Made by a program: the position numbers and the translations under genes. From contig JAJYSJ010000004.1 in assembly GCA_021793645.1 (NCBI GenBank), forward strand, positions 124,001 to 188,000: a stretch of 64,000 bases of DNA. The letters are read 5' to 3'. This stretch comes from Bacillota bacterium. GTDB taxonomy: Bacteria; Bacillota; Sulfobacillia; JAJZYS01; JAJYTV01. Positions 33,290 through 42,560 of the stretch are shown here, in pieces. Under the pieces are notes generated by a model. The model was not told the DNA's origin, ran no database searches, and saw only the letters and a list, made by a program, of their open reading frames with translations. Each line of letters starts with the position of its first letter. Position 1 is the stretch's first letter.

Positions 33290-34465
33290 CTAGACGATGG
33301 CGTCCTCGCGGTACTCGCGGCCCTCGGCGAAGCGCCGAAGCTCGAGTCCTGAGGCGTCAATCGTCCGGTACGCTCCATGGCCGATGCGCTCGGCGAGCGC
33401 CAGACCTGCTGCGGGCCCTTGCATCATGCCGTGCCCCGAGAAGCCCGCGATGACGAAGAAGTGGTCTAGATCCGGGTGCGGACCGATGATCGCATTGTCG
33501 TCCGGGGTGACTTCATAGAGACCTGCCCAGCCGCTCTCCAACCGCGCGTTCTCCATCTCAGGCACGCGGCTTGCGAGGTCTGGCCAGATCGCGTCGATGA
33601 ACAAGTTGCGGTTCCAGTCCCAGACGAAGGCCTGCGCGTCGTTCGCGAACGACTTGCCGACCAGCACCCGGCCGCCCGTTTCGGGGCGGAAGTAGAAACC
33701 GCTCGGGTCGATCGTCAGCGGGTAGCGGTCAAAGGCCTGAGACGGGGGGACGATCTGGTAGACTTGCCGGCTGTGCGGCACCACGGGCACGTCGACTCCG
33801 GCCATGCGCCCAACCTCTCCTGCCCATGCTCCTGCCGCGTCGACGACGGCGAGCCGGGCCTGGACGCGCCAGCCAGCGCTGCGCACCGCAACCGCGCGTC
33901 CCGCCTCCACCTCGATCGCCTCGGCGCGCTCCCCGATGAACTGGGCTCCCAGCGCCTGCGCCTTTTGGCTGAACCCGCGCATCACCTGGTACGGGTCGAG
34001 AAAGCCATCGCGCACTCCGAAGATGCCACCCACAAGGTCGCCTGTCTCAAGCTCAGGGAAGCGGTCCTTCAGTCGGTCGCGGTCGAGTCTCTCGAGCGCC
34101 ACGCCTTCGCTCTCCTGAAAGTCTGCGCGCTGCAGGAGGGACGCTTCGTTGGCAGCGTCCAGAAGGAATAGGTAGCCGTTTCGCCGGAAGCCGACGTCCG
34201 GCCCCAGACCGTCACCCGTACCCATAAGTTCGGAGAAACGCTCGTAGAACCGGACGCTGTAGGCTGCAAGGGCGATGTTCACCGAAGACGAAAAGAGGTG
34301 GCGGATTCCGCCGGCGGAGAGCCCAGTCGAAGAGTGCAGGTGCACAGGGTCCTGTTCGAAGAGCGCGACGCTCTCGCAGAGCCCCTGCGACAGCAGATGG
34401 TAGGCAACCGACGGCCCCATCACGCCTCCACCGATGATCGCGACGTCCACGCTGCGCTGGTCCAG
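33290..34465 (-). CDS. FAD-dependent amino-acid oxidase-type oxidoreductase (DAO/sarcosine oxidase beta-like)
   Basis: The product (about 391 residues) has the Rossmann dinucleotide site VDVAIIGGGVMGPSVAYHLL, the DAO-family SAGGIRHLFSSS block, and the C-terminal FAD contact IAGFSGHGMMQGPAAG. It resembles sarcosine oxidase beta and dimethylglycine/proline oxidases; the substrate is not identifiable. The start is ambiguous: GTG 34450 has no SD at a usual distance, whereas CTG 34465 is six bases after GGGAGGG. I use the CTG. A long inverted repeat separates it from the iron permease gene upstream. Confidence 0.8.
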   Translation of the reverse strand: MDQRSVDVAIIGGGVMGPSVAYHLLSQGLCESVALFEQDPVHLHSSTGLSAGGIRHLFSSSVNIALAAYSVRFYERFSELMGTGDGLGPDVGFRRNGYLFLLDAANEASLLQRADFQESEGVALERLDRDRLKDRFPELETGDLVGGIFGVRDGFLDPYQVMRGFSQKAQALGAQFIGERAEAIEVEAGRAVAVRSAGWRVQARLAVVDAAGAWAGEVGRMAGVDVPVVPHSRQVYQIVPPSQAFDRYPLTIDPSGFYFRPETGGRVLVGKSFANDAQAFVWDWNRNLFIDAIWPDLASRVPEMENARLESGWAGLYEVTPDDNAIIGPHPDLDHFFVIAGFSGHGMMQGPAAGLALAERIGHGAYRTIDASGLELRRFAEGREYREDAIV

Positions 34466-34563
34466 GTTGATCCCTCCCGACTGCCTTCTGGCGTAACACG
34501 TCCTTCGCGGAAAGTAAACCGGAGCCGACGTGTGAAATGAATGGAAGTACCGCGCAAAACGAC

Positions 34564-34618
34564 CGCGCAAACGCAAGAGGACCCCGGGTCAGTCCCGAGG
34601 TCCTCTTGCGTTTGCGCG
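34564..34618 (-). terminator. Long inverted repeat after the FTR1 gene
   Basis: A nearly perfect 24-bp stem (arms at 34564-34588 and 34594-34618; CGCGCAAACGCAAGAGGACC and its complement) starts five bases after the iron permease stop codon. Its loop is only a few bases. It is likely a strong terminator, or processed as a 3' end, without a T-run. Confidence 0.7.
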
Positions 34619-34623
34619 CTTTG

Positions 34624-35445
34624 CTATGCGTGCGCCGAACCCGCACGGCGCCCAATGCGTAGGTATGCCGCTACAGCGCTGACGAGGAACACGAGGTAGG
34701 CCGAGACCTGAAGAAGCGACGGCGACTCAGCGTAGCCGAGTAGACTGTGCAGGATGTCTCCGAGCGCACTCGACTCGGAGAGCAGCCGCCCGCTGTGCCA
34801 GACTGCCGTCTGCCAGAACGCGAGCCACCCGATCGACTGGAACGATTCCACCGCGTCAGCCAAAAGACCAGCGCCGAACAGCAGCAAGAGCACGCCCAGT
34901 ATGTTGAAGAAGAGCCCTAGCGGAGCTCGCCGGCCAAGGCGGTAGATCCAGAAGCTGACGCCAAGGCCTGCGGCGATTCCGAGCAAAGCACCGAGCAGCA
35001 GCGGCACGGGCTGCGATCGCAGTGCGATCGCGAGCATGAAAAAGGCCGTTTCCAGGCCTTCCCGGCCGACCGTGATGCCGGCGAGGAGCGCCATCGTCAG
35101 CACGGAGGAACTGGAGAGCGCTGCGGCGACCTTCGCCTCCAGTTCGTGCCGGATGCTCCGGCTCTGCTCCTTCATCCAGAAGCTCATGTAGGTCAGCATC
35201 GCGGTTGCCACGAGGTAGGTGGAGCCTTCGAGGATCGCCTGCACGCGCGAACCGTCGTACTGGTGGATCACGTGGAAGCTGAGGGCAGCGACAGCGGCGG
35301 CCACAATGAGCGCGCTGCCGACGCCCAGCCAGACGGAGCCGGTCTGGTCGCTGCGCCCGATGCGGTGCAGATATGCAAGGATGATGCCGACGATCAAGCT
35401 GGCCTCAAGCGCCTCGCGGAAGAAGATGACGAACGCTGGCAGCAC
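34624..35445 (-). CDS. FTR1-family high-affinity iron permease (EfeU-like)
   Basis: The 273-residue protein has seven predicted membrane helices and two R-E-x-x-E iron motifs: FFREALEASLIVG in helix 1 and VGREGLETAFFML in helix 4. FTR1/EfeU permeases import iron, usually with EfeO and the peroxidase EfeB; neither partner lies nearby. GTG 35445 follows GGGGGACTCACC. No Fur box was clearly seen upstream. It ends in a long inverted repeat. Confidence 0.9.
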   Translation of the reverse strand: MLPAFVIFFREALEASLIVGIILAYLHRIGRSDQTGSVWLGVGSALIVAAAVAALSFHVIHQYDGSRVQAILEGSTYLVATAMLTYMSFWMKEQSRSIRHELEAKVAAALSSSSVLTMALLAGITVGREGLETAFFMLAIALRSQPVPLLLGALLGIAAGLGVSFWIYRLGRRAPLGLFFNILGVLLLLFGAGLLADAVESFQSIGWLAFWQTAVWHSGRLLSESSALGDILHSLLGYAESPSLLQVSAYLVFLVSAVAAYLRIGRRAGSAHA

Positions 35446-35533
35446 GGTGAGTCCCCCGTAAGAAACATGACTAAATGAATCAACATTACAAAGGTATCCG
35501 AGGCCGTATGGGCCGTCAAGTGGCGCCTTGTCT

Positions 35534-35600
35534 TCCTACCATATTGCATAGAGGAGTTCTGCGGCGACTGGCGAAACCTTGGCTGGTCCACCATGGTAGG
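35534..35600. promoter_or_regulatory. Putative GntR operator region upstream of the bkd operon
   Basis: CCTACCAT at 35535-35542 and ACCATGGTAGG at 35590-35600 form an inverted pair about 50 bases apart, the second containing the palindrome ACCATGGT. The same ACCATGGTA occurs in the livK leader at 44526-44534. FadR/GntR-type regulators bind short palindromes like this, so autoregulation is likely (inference). Confidence 0.45.
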
Positions 35601-35616
35601 CCGGTAGGGGGCGAAA

Positions 35617-36330
35617 ATTGTAAAGAGGACGGTTGAGCAGCCAGCGTACCGACGGGTCGCGGAGCGTTTGCAAGAAATGATGACAAGCGGTGAATTGCAG
35701 CCTGGTGACCAGCTGCTTCCGGAGCGCAAGCTCGCTGAAGCGTTTGCGGCCAGCCGGACGGCGGTACGAGAGGCGTTGGCCGCGCTTTCAGGAGCGGGCG
35801 TGATCAAACTCACGAGGCAGGGGGCAATCGTGCGGCGCCGCGATCTCCAAGAGATCTCCGGCGCGTTCGGAGATCTCCTGCTGCAGCAGCGTTCCGACGT
35901 TCTGGAACTGCTCGAGGCGCGCGAAATCATCGAGTCTCAGGCTGCGGAACTCGCGGCTGAGCGCAGAGAGATCTCGGACCTGCAGCGCCTCTGGCTGCAC
36001 GCACAAGAAGTTGAACAGGCGATCCGCGCCCGTGCCGACGCGACCGACCCTGACACGAACTTTCATTCTGCGCTCGTGGCGAGCGCCCACAATCAGATCC
36101 TCTCGCAGGTGTTCGAGGTGCTGGAGGGCGCGATGCGGACCCTCTACCAGGCCACGCGGCGCGTCATGCTGCTGGACGAGGCGATGGCGGACGACTTCCT
36201 CACCGAGCACTCGGGGATCATCGAGGCCCTGCGCGAGCAGGACGCCGCCAAGGCGCAAGCAATCGTGCACAGCCACATCCACCGAGCGCTCGCGTTCACC
36301 AGAGAGGGACTGGAGGAACAAGATGGCTAG
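35617..36330 (+). CDS. GntR-family (FadR subfamily) transcriptional regulator
   Basis: The protein has the GntR winged HTH (AYRRVAERLQEMMTSGELQPG, then PERKLAEAFAASRTAVREAL) and an FCD-type helical effector domain with ESQAAELAAERR, DTNFHSALVASAHN and HSGIIEALREQD. A canonical start appears only at TTG 35668, which would cut the first helix of the HTH. The frame is open to ATT 35617, preceded by a GGGGG tract at about six bases, giving 237 residues with the normal N terminus. I use ATT as start. The stop overlaps the E1-alpha gene, so it heads the bkd operon. Confidence 0.85.
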   Translation: MVKRTVEQPAYRRVAERLQEMMTSGELQPGDQLLPERKLAEAFAASRTAVREALAALSGAGVIKLTRQGAIVRRRDLQEISGAFGDLLLQQRSDVLELLEAREIIESQAAELAAERREISDLQRLWLHAQEVEQAIRARADATDPDTNFHSALVASAHNQILSQVFEVLEGAMRTLYQATRRVMLLDEAMADDFLTEHSGIIEALREQDAAKAQAIVHSHIHRALAFTREGLEEQDG

Positions 36331-37444
36331 ACGTGGAGGCGATGGCTTGCAGGGAAACTTCCTTCGCCCACCGCAGGCGGAGTTCCCGGTCATACGGCTC
36401 GTTGCCGAAGACGGAACGCGCGTGGCCCGGGCCGAGACGGAACCCGACCGAGCGACGCTGCTCGAGCTGTTCCGTTGGATGGTCTTCGGCCGCGTCTTTG
36501 ACCAGCGCATGATCAATCTTCAGCGACAGGGCCGTATCGGGACCATTGGGACGATTCGGGGCCAGGAGGCGAGCGCTGCCGGCCTGGCGCTCGCGATGCG
36601 GCGCAGCGATTGGCTCGTTGGCTCGTATCGCGAACTGCTCGCATACATCGCGCACGGTGTGCCGATCGAAGCCGTGATCAGCCTCTACCGCGGGGGTGTC
36701 CCGGGCCCGTTCCCCGAGGATGTTGCAGCGATGCCCATCCAGATTGTCATCGGCACCCAGATGCCGCACGCCGCGGGTATCGCGCTGGGCGCGAAGCTGC
36801 GCGGCGCAGACGACGTCGTCGTCGGGTGCTGCGGCGACGGTGCGACGTCGGAGGGCGACTTCCATGAGGGGCTGAACTTCGCCGGTGTCCACAAGGTGCC
36901 AGCGGTCTTCTTCGTACAGAACAACGGCTGGGCGATCAGTGTTCCGCGTGCGCGCCAGACGGCAAGCGAGACGATCGCCCAGAAGGCCTGGGCCTACGGC
37001 ATGCCAGGCGCCCTCGTCGACGGGAACGACGCGGTCGCTGTGTACGCCGTCGTCAAGGAGGCGATCGAACGTGCTCGCGCGGGGGAGGGCCCGTCGCTGA
37101 TCGAAGCGCTGACATACCGCGTCGGTCCGCACACCACTTCCGACGACCCGCGGCGCTATCGCACGGACGACGAGGTAGAGCTGCACGAGAAGGACGACCC
37201 GATCGCCCGGCTGCGCCGCTTCCTAGAGACGGAAGGCATCTACGAGGAGGGCTTGCAAGAGCTGCTCGAAGAGGAGGCCCGCAGCGTCATGTCCCAGGCG
37301 ATCGAACGAGCGGAAGCCGTGCCGGACGTGACGCCGGAGGACGTCTTCGACCTTACCTGGGCTGCGCCCACCGAGGCAGTGCGGCGCGATCGCGAACGCA
37401 CCCTTCGCGAGCTGCGTGAAGTCGGGGAGGTGGGTAAGGAGTGA
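36323..37444 (+). CDS. bkdAA: 2-oxo acid dehydrogenase E1 alpha subunit (branched-chain type)
   Basis: The 373-residue subunit carries the thiamine diphosphate motif GDG-x26-NN in GCCGDGATSEGDFHEGLNF and FFVQNNGWA. E1 alpha and beta together decarboxylate a 2-oxo acid and acylate the E2 lipoyl group. Sequence alone does not separate pyruvate from branched-chain substrates, but the leucine dehydrogenase and Liv importer in the same region favour branched-chain 2-oxo acids. ATG 36323 follows GGAGGAACA and lies inside the GntR gene end; the stop overlaps the E1-beta GTG. Confidence 0.88.
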   Translation: MARRGGDGLQGNFLRPPQAEFPVIRLVAEDGTRVARAETEPDRATLLELFRWMVFGRVFDQRMINLQRQGRIGTIGTIRGQEASAAGLALAMRRSDWLVGSYRELLAYIAHGVPIEAVISLYRGGVPGPFPEDVAAMPIQIVIGTQMPHAAGIALGAKLRGADDVVVGCCGDGATSEGDFHEGLNFAGVHKVPAVFFVQNNGWAISVPRARQTASETIAQKAWAYGMPGALVDGNDAVAVYAVVKEAIERARAGEGPSLIEALTYRVGPHTTSDDPRRYRTDDEVELHEKDDPIARLRRFLETEGIYEEGLQELLEEEARSVMSQAIERAEAVPDVTPEDVFDLTWAAPTEAVRRDRERTLRELREVGEVGKE

Positions 37445-38415
37445 AGGCCAACATCGTCGAGGCGATCCAGGATGCGATGCGCATCGCCCTCGCCCGCGAC
37501 AAGGACGTCGTGGTGCTCGGTGAGGACGTCGGGAAGAACGGCGGGGTATTCCGGGCGACCGATGGTCTGCAGGCGGAGTTCGGCGAGTCCCGCGTCTTCG
37601 ACACGCCGCTTGCGGAGTCAAGCATCGCCGGTGTGGGCGTGGGTCTCGCGGCCTACGGCCTGCGACCGATCTGCGAGGTGCAGTTCGGCGGCTTCCTCTA
37701 TATCAGCTTGAACCAGATCGCATCCCAGGCGGCCAGGTTGCGGCTGCGCACGAGTGGACGCCTTCAGGCCGGCATGGTGATCCGCGCGCCCTATGGTGGA
37801 AACGTTCGCACACCGGATTTGCATTCGGACAGCCTGGAAGCGCTCTTCGCGCATACGCCCGGAGTGAAGGTGGCGATGCCGAGCACACCCTACAACGCGA
37901 AGGGCATGCTGCTTGCAGCGATCGACGATCCGGATCCGGTCGTGTTTCTGGAACCGATGCGCATCTATCGGGGACTGCGTGCGGAGATCCCTGACGGGCA
38001 CTACACGGTGCCGCTGGGAGAGGCCAGGATCGCGCGTGAAGGGCAGGATGTCACGGTAGTGGCGTATGGGGCGGAAACGCAGACTGCCCTCGAGGCGGCG
38101 GAGCTGCTTGCATCTGACGGGATCTTTTGTGAGGTCGTTGATCTCCAGACCATCTCGCCTCTCGACGCGCAGACGATCCTCGCGTCCGTCGCAAAGACTG
38201 GGCGCGCCGTCGTCGTCCATGAGGCGGTACGCCAAGCAGGCATGGGCGCAGAGATTGCGGCGCTCATTCAGGAGCAGGCGTTCTACTCCCTAGCTGCTCC
38301 AGTGCAGCGCGTGACCGGCTGGAATACGCCGTTCCCGTTCGTCCAGGCCGAGCATCTCTACGTGCCGGGAGCCGCCCACATCGCGCAGGCGGTGCGGCGC
38401 GCGCTCCGGGACTAA
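37441..38415 (+). CDS. bkdAB: 2-oxo acid dehydrogenase E1 beta subunit
   Basis: The 324-residue protein has the transketolase pyrimidine-binding domain (VVLGEDVGKNGGVFRAT, FDTPLAESSIAGVGVG, EVQFGGF) and a C-terminal transketolase domain (VTVVAYGAETQTALEAAE, EVVDLQTISPLD, VVVHEAV). It forms the alpha2beta2 E1 with the preceding gene. GTG 37441 overlaps the E1-alpha stop by four bases, indicating coupled translation. Confidence 0.9.
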   Translation: MKANIVEAIQDAMRIALARDKDVVVLGEDVGKNGGVFRATDGLQAEFGESRVFDTPLAESSIAGVGVGLAAYGLRPICEVQFGGFLYISLNQIASQAARLRLRTSGRLQAGMVIRAPYGGNVRTPDLHSDSLEALFAHTPGVKVAMPSTPYNAKGMLLAAIDDPDPVVFLEPMRIYRGLRAEIPDGHYTVPLGEARIAREGQDVTVVAYGAETQTALEAAELLASDGIFCEVVDLQTISPLDAQTILASVAKTGRAVVVHEAVRQAGMGAEIAALIQEQAFYSLAAPVQRVTGWNTPFPFVQAEHLYVPGAAHIAQAVRRALRD

Positions 38416-38427
38416 CAGGAGGCGCCT

Positions 38428-39666
38428 ATGGAATTCCGTCTCGCCGATATCGGCGAAGGCATGCAGGAAGCGGAAGTTCTGCGCTGGATGGTGCAGGACG
38501 GCGACGCGGTCCAGGAGGACCAGCCGCTCATCGAGATCCAGACCGACAAGGTAACGGTGGAACTCCCTTCGCCGTGGCGCGGGCGCGTGGTGCGGCGCTT
38601 TGTGCAGGAGGGCGACATGGTGACGGTCGGGGCGGCGCTCCTGGAGATCGCGACCGATGGCGAGCAGGAGCAGCGGCAACCGGCGATGTCAGCCCAATCC
38701 GCGTCGCAGCCTGCGGACCGAGCACCGGCTGACGGCTCGACGCAGTCCATTGCCGCAGCAGCGCCAGACTTGGGGCATAGGGTCCTTGCCGCCCCCGCCA
38801 CCCGCAAACGGGCACTGGAACTTGGCATCGACCTGCGCGACGTACCGGGTACCGGCCCTGCCGGGCGCGTGACGCCGCAGGACCTCGCTTCATACGCTGC
38901 TGGCGCACGGCCGGTGTTGACCCCGCCGCCTGCCACTCCCAAATTGCATCCAAAGGACCCCGAGGATGAGCGCAGACCATTGCGCGGACTGCGCCGGGTA
39001 ATCGCCAAGAACATGGCGACCGCTCACCGTGAGATTCCGCAGGCGGCACACCTCGACGACTGCGACATCACTGGACTCTCCGCGCTGCGTGCGCGCTGGA
39101 ATGCGCTCCTGGTGCAGAACGGGGAGGATCGCCTGACCTACCTTCCGTTTGCGGTGAAGGCCGCCTGTGCCGCGCTGAGGCTGCACCCCGACCTTGCGGC
39201 GCACTTCGACGGCGAGCGAGAGGAAATCGTGCTGTCCCGTCGGTTGCACATCGGCATTGCCACAGATGCCCCGGACGGTCTGTTGGTACCGGTGGTGCAC
39301 GACGCGGACCGCCTGCCTCTGCGCGAGCTTGCGAAGGAAGTGCGACGCCTCGCCCAGGCGGCGCGCGACCGGTCGCTGCAGCAGGCGGACACCGAAGGCG
39401 GCGCCTTCACGATCACCAACCATGGCTCGATCGGCGGCCTCTACGGCCTTCCGATCATCCGCTACCCCGAGGTAGCCATCCTGGGCCTTGGCCGCATCCG
39501 GGACGAACCCGTCGTGCGCAACGGGAACATCGTCGTGCGCACGATTCTGCACTTCAGCATCGCTTTCGACCACCGGGCGCTGGACGGCGGGGAGATTGCG
39601 CGCTTCGCGCAGGACTTCCGCCGCTTCCTGGAGGACCCGGACCAACTGCTGATGGAGATGGCCTGA
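38428..39666 (+). CDS. bkdB: 2-oxo acid dehydrogenase E2, dihydrolipoyl acyltransferase
   Basis: The 412-residue core enzyme has one lipoyl domain with K41 in EIQTDKVTVELPSP, an Ala/Pro linker, an E1/E3-binding domain (APATRKRALELGIDLRDVPG) around residues 120-155, and a C-terminal catalytic domain ending with the H-x3-DG motif in FDHRALDGG. It transfers the acyl group to CoA. ATG 38428 follows AGGAGGCGCC. It lies 12 bases after E1 beta and is followed by E3 with one base between. Confidence 0.92.
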   Translation: MEFRLADIGEGMQEAEVLRWMVQDGDAVQEDQPLIEIQTDKVTVELPSPWRGRVVRRFVQEGDMVTVGAALLEIATDGEQEQRQPAMSAQSASQPADRAPADGSTQSIAAAAPDLGHRVLAAPATRKRALELGIDLRDVPGTGPAGRVTPQDLASYAAGARPVLTPPPATPKLHPKDPEDERRPLRGLRRVIAKNMATAHREIPQAAHLDDCDITGLSALRARWNALLVQNGEDRLTYLPFAVKAACAALRLHPDLAAHFDGEREEIVLSRRLHIGIATDAPDGLLVPVVHDADRLPLRELAKEVRRLAQAARDRSLQQADTEGGAFTITNHGSIGGLYGLPIIRYPEVAILGLGRIRDEPVVRNGNIVVRTILHFSIAFDHRALDGGEIARFAQDFRRFLEDPDQLLMEMA

Positions 39667-39667
39667 G

Positions 39668-41083
39668 ATGGTCGTGGGAGAGATCGTCAACCAAACGGAA
39701 CTCCTGGTGATCGGGGCCGGACCGGGCGGGTACGTAGCCGCGCTGCGGGCGGCGCAGGTCGGCCTCGACGTGACGCTCGTTGAGGCGGAGGAGCTCGGCG
39801 GGATCTGTCTGCAGCAGGGCTGCATCCCGTCGAAGGCATGGATTGCTGCGGCCGACGACTACGAGCGCGCCAAAGGCCTCGGTAACCTGGGCTTGCCGCT
39901 GCAGCCAGGGCCGGTGGACCTCGCGCAGCTGCGCGCCTTCAAAGATCGCGTCGTCTCGCAACTGACAAATGGCGTAGCTCAGCTCCTCTCGGGGCGCGAC
40001 GTACACGTTGTAAAGGGGCGCGCGGCGTTCATCAGCCCCAAGGTGGCGACGGTGGAGGGACCGGAGGGACGACAGCTCTACCGCTTCGGACAGGCTATCT
40101 TGGCCACTGGGTCTCACGCCCGCAGGCTGTCCGCCTTGCCGGCCGACGGGGAGCGCATCCTACTGCCCCGACACCTCCTCGCAATGGAGACGCTGCCGAA
40201 GACACTCACCGTGGTCGGGGGCGGGTATATCGGCATCGAGCTCGGGACCGCGGCGGCGAAGCTCGGTTCGCAGGTCACGATCCTCGAGTACGCGGATCGC
40301 CTGCTGGGACAGGTGGACCCGGACCTCGTGCGCGTCGTCGAGCGGCGACTCAAGGAACTCGGCGTCGCGGTGCGCAAGGGAGTCGAGGTGCAGACGGGTG
40401 AAGCGCGGCAGGACGGCGTCGCAATCCGCTTCGCACCGAGCGGCGGCGGTGCATCGGAGGAGATTGTGTCCGAAAGGGTGCTCGTCTCCGTAGGGCGCGA
40501 TGCGAACCTTGCCGATCTCGGTCTGGCCGAGGCAGGCATCCCAACCGATGGTCCGTTCCTGCACGTGGACGAGCGCATGCGCACCAACATCCCGCACATC
40601 TTCGCCGTCGGCGACGTGACTGGCAACCCGATGCTGGCGCACCGTGCGAGCCATCAGGGTTACGTGGCGGCCGAGGTGGCCGCCGGGAAGACCGCTGCGT
40701 TCCTGGCGCAGGCGATTCCCGCAGTCGTCTTCTCGGATCCGGAGCTGGCCACGGTCGGCCTTTCGGAGGAGGAGGCGACGATGCAGGGCTACAGCGTCCG
40801 CACGGCCCAGTTCCCGATGCGGGCCCTGGGGCGTGCGCTTGCGGGACGCACGTCCCAGGGCGTCGCGAAGCTCGTCGCGGAGCAGGAGAGCGGTGTGCTC
40901 CTCGGCGCCGGCATCTGTGCGGCCCACGCGTCGGAATTGATCGCCGAGATGACGCTAGCGATCGAGATGGGCGCGACGCTGGAGGACCTCGCCGCAACGA
41001 TCCACAGCCATCCGACATACGCTGAGGCCTGGCATGAAGCGGCGCTGCTCGGCCTCGGAAACCCGCTCCACGTTCTGAAGTAG
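39668..41083 (+). CDS. lpd: Dihydrolipoyl dehydrogenase (E3)
   Basis: The 471-residue flavoprotein reoxidises the E2 lipoyl group with NAD+. It has the FAD site LLVIGAGPGGYVAAL, the redox disulfide C47/C52 in GGICLQQGCIPSK, the NAD site TVVGGGYIGIELG, and the C-terminal active-site histidine region HSHPTYAEAWHEAAL. The typical CLN-x-GC spacing is kept though residues between are LQQ. ATG 39668 is one base after the E2 stop. It completes the dehydrogenase complex encoded here. Confidence 0.95.
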   Translation: MVVGEIVNQTELLVIGAGPGGYVAALRAAQVGLDVTLVEAEELGGICLQQGCIPSKAWIAAADDYERAKGLGNLGLPLQPGPVDLAQLRAFKDRVVSQLTNGVAQLLSGRDVHVVKGRAAFISPKVATVEGPEGRQLYRFGQAILATGSHARRLSALPADGERILLPRHLLAMETLPKTLTVVGGGYIGIELGTAAAKLGSQVTILEYADRLLGQVDPDLVRVVERRLKELGVAVRKGVEVQTGEARQDGVAIRFAPSGGGASEEIVSERVLVSVGRDANLADLGLAEAGIPTDGPFLHVDERMRTNIPHIFAVGDVTGNPMLAHRASHQGYVAAEVAAGKTAAFLAQAIPAVVFSDPELATVGLSEEEATMQGYSVRTAQFPMRALGRALAGRTSQGVAKLVAEQESGVLLGAGICAAHASELIAEMTLAIEMGATLEDLAATIHSHPTYAEAWHEAALLGLGNPLHVLK

Positions 41084-41094
41084 GGGGTCATCAT

Positions 41095-42531
41095 TTGGGC
41101 CTGAGGACACCGGACGAGTACCGCGAGAGCCTGCGCGACGGACGCCGCGTCATGTTCCGCGGCGAGTGGGTGGCGGACGTCACGCAGCACCCCGTGCTGC
41201 GCAAGGCGATCGACCACGCTGCGATCGACTATGCACTCGCGGAGGACCCCGCGTATCGGGACCTGTGCACGGCAGAGGAAGACGGCGAACAGATCAGCCG
41301 GTTCTACAAGGTGCCGAAGACGCCGGAAGACCTCCTCCTGCGCATGCGCGCCATCGAGGCGGCGACAAGCGAGGGACGGACCGTCGTGACCCTGATCCAT
41401 GAGATCGGTACGGATGCGCTCTTCGCCCTGCTGCGGGTCGCGCATGCATGCGACGCGGCGCGCGGAACAGCGTACCTGCCCCGGGTGAAGGCACTGCTGC
41501 AGCGCGCGCGTTCCCAGGATTGGGCACTCGCAGTCGCGCAGACCGATACGAAGGGAGACCGCGGGAAACCCCCTTCGGAGCAGGAGGATCCCGACCAGTA
41601 CCTGCGCATCGTCGAGCGCCGTTCCGACGGCATCGTCGTGCGTGGAGCAAAAGTCCACACGTCTGTCTCCATCAATGCGAATGCCTTGATCGTCCTGCCG
41701 ACCCGTGCGCTGCGGCCGGGCGAGGAGGATTACGCCGTCAGCTTCTGGCTGCCGCTCGACACCGAGGGGCTGCACCTGATCGCAAGTCCGTACCTCTCAT
41801 CGCACCGGAGCGAAATCGAGCACCCCCTGAGCGCCAGCCACAAGATGGTCGAGACGTTCACCTGGTTCGATGACGTCTTCGTGCCCTACGACCAGGTGTT
41901 CCAGGCGGGAGAGGTCGAGTATGCCGGACCGCTCGCACTGGGGTTCGTCGATTTCCACCGCTTTACGGCCGTCTCGTACAAGCTGCCGCTCCTCGACCTT
42001 CTGGTAGGCTCCGCGAGCCTGATCGCCGAGTTGAACGGGATCGGGCGCGCAGGGCACGTACGCGATAAGCTCGCTCAGCTTGCGATGTACGCGTCCACAG
42101 TCCGCAAGCTGCTGGAGGCGTCGGCGCTCACGGGACGCCTCGAGGACCCGGGCATCTTCGTGCCCGATACCCTCACGGTCAATACCGCCAAGTACCACTT
42201 TGCCCACGGTTTCCACGAGGCATTGCGAGATGTCCAGGACATTGCGGGCGGACTCCTCGTGACGGCTCCAGCGTGGGACGACATGCAGCACGAGACGGTG
42301 GGGCCTGCTCTCAGAAAGTATCTGCTGGGCGCTCAGGGCACCGCCGAGGAGCGCCTTCGCGTCCTCTACATGATCACGGACCTCGCCGTCTCCGACCTCG
42401 CCGGCTACCATGCCGTGCTGGCGGTGCATGCGGAGGGGTCGCTCGAGGCGGAGAAGCTGGCCGCAAGCCGCCACTTCGACTTCCGCGCGGCGCAAAAGCT
42501 CGCACGAAAGATGGCGGGCATCGCCGAGTAG
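41095..42531 (+). CDS. HpaB-family flavoprotein (4-hydroxyphenylacetate 3-hydroxylase-like)
   Basis: The 478-residue protein matches the HpaB/4-hydroxybutyryl-CoA dehydratase superfamily: LRTPDEYRESLRDGRRVMFRG at the start, the IRVVERRSDGIVVRGAK-type beta domain region (residues about 170-185) and the WFDDVFVPYDQVF segment. It lacks the C-x3-C and later Cys that bind the [4Fe-4S] cluster of the dehydratase, so a FADH2-dependent hydroxylase is more likely. No flavin reductase (HpaC) gene is adjacent. TTG 41095 follows GGGGGTCATCAT. Its place between E3 and leucine dehydrogenase suggests a role in the same pathway, not known. Confidence 0.8.
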   Translation: MGLRTPDEYRESLRDGRRVMFRGEWVADVTQHPVLRKAIDHAAIDYALAEDPAYRDLCTAEEDGEQISRFYKVPKTPEDLLLRMRAIEAATSEGRTVVTLIHEIGTDALFALLRVAHACDAARGTAYLPRVKALLQRARSQDWALAVAQTDTKGDRGKPPSEQEDPDQYLRIVERRSDGIVVRGAKVHTSVSINANALIVLPTRALRPGEEDYAVSFWLPLDTEGLHLIASPYLSSHRSEIEHPLSASHKMVETFTWFDDVFVPYDQVFQAGEVEYAGPLALGFVDFHRFTAVSYKLPLLDLLVGSASLIAELNGIGRAGHVRDKLAQLAMYASTVRKLLEASALTGRLEDPGIFVPDTLTVNTAKYHFAHGFHEALRDVQDIAGGLLVTAPAWDDMQHETVGPALRKYLLGAQGTAEERLRVLYMITDLAVSDLAGYHAVLAVHAEGSLEAEKLAASRHFDFRAAQKLARKMAGIAE

Positions 42532-42560
42532 GCTTGCACCACTCCACGGGAGGGATTTCA

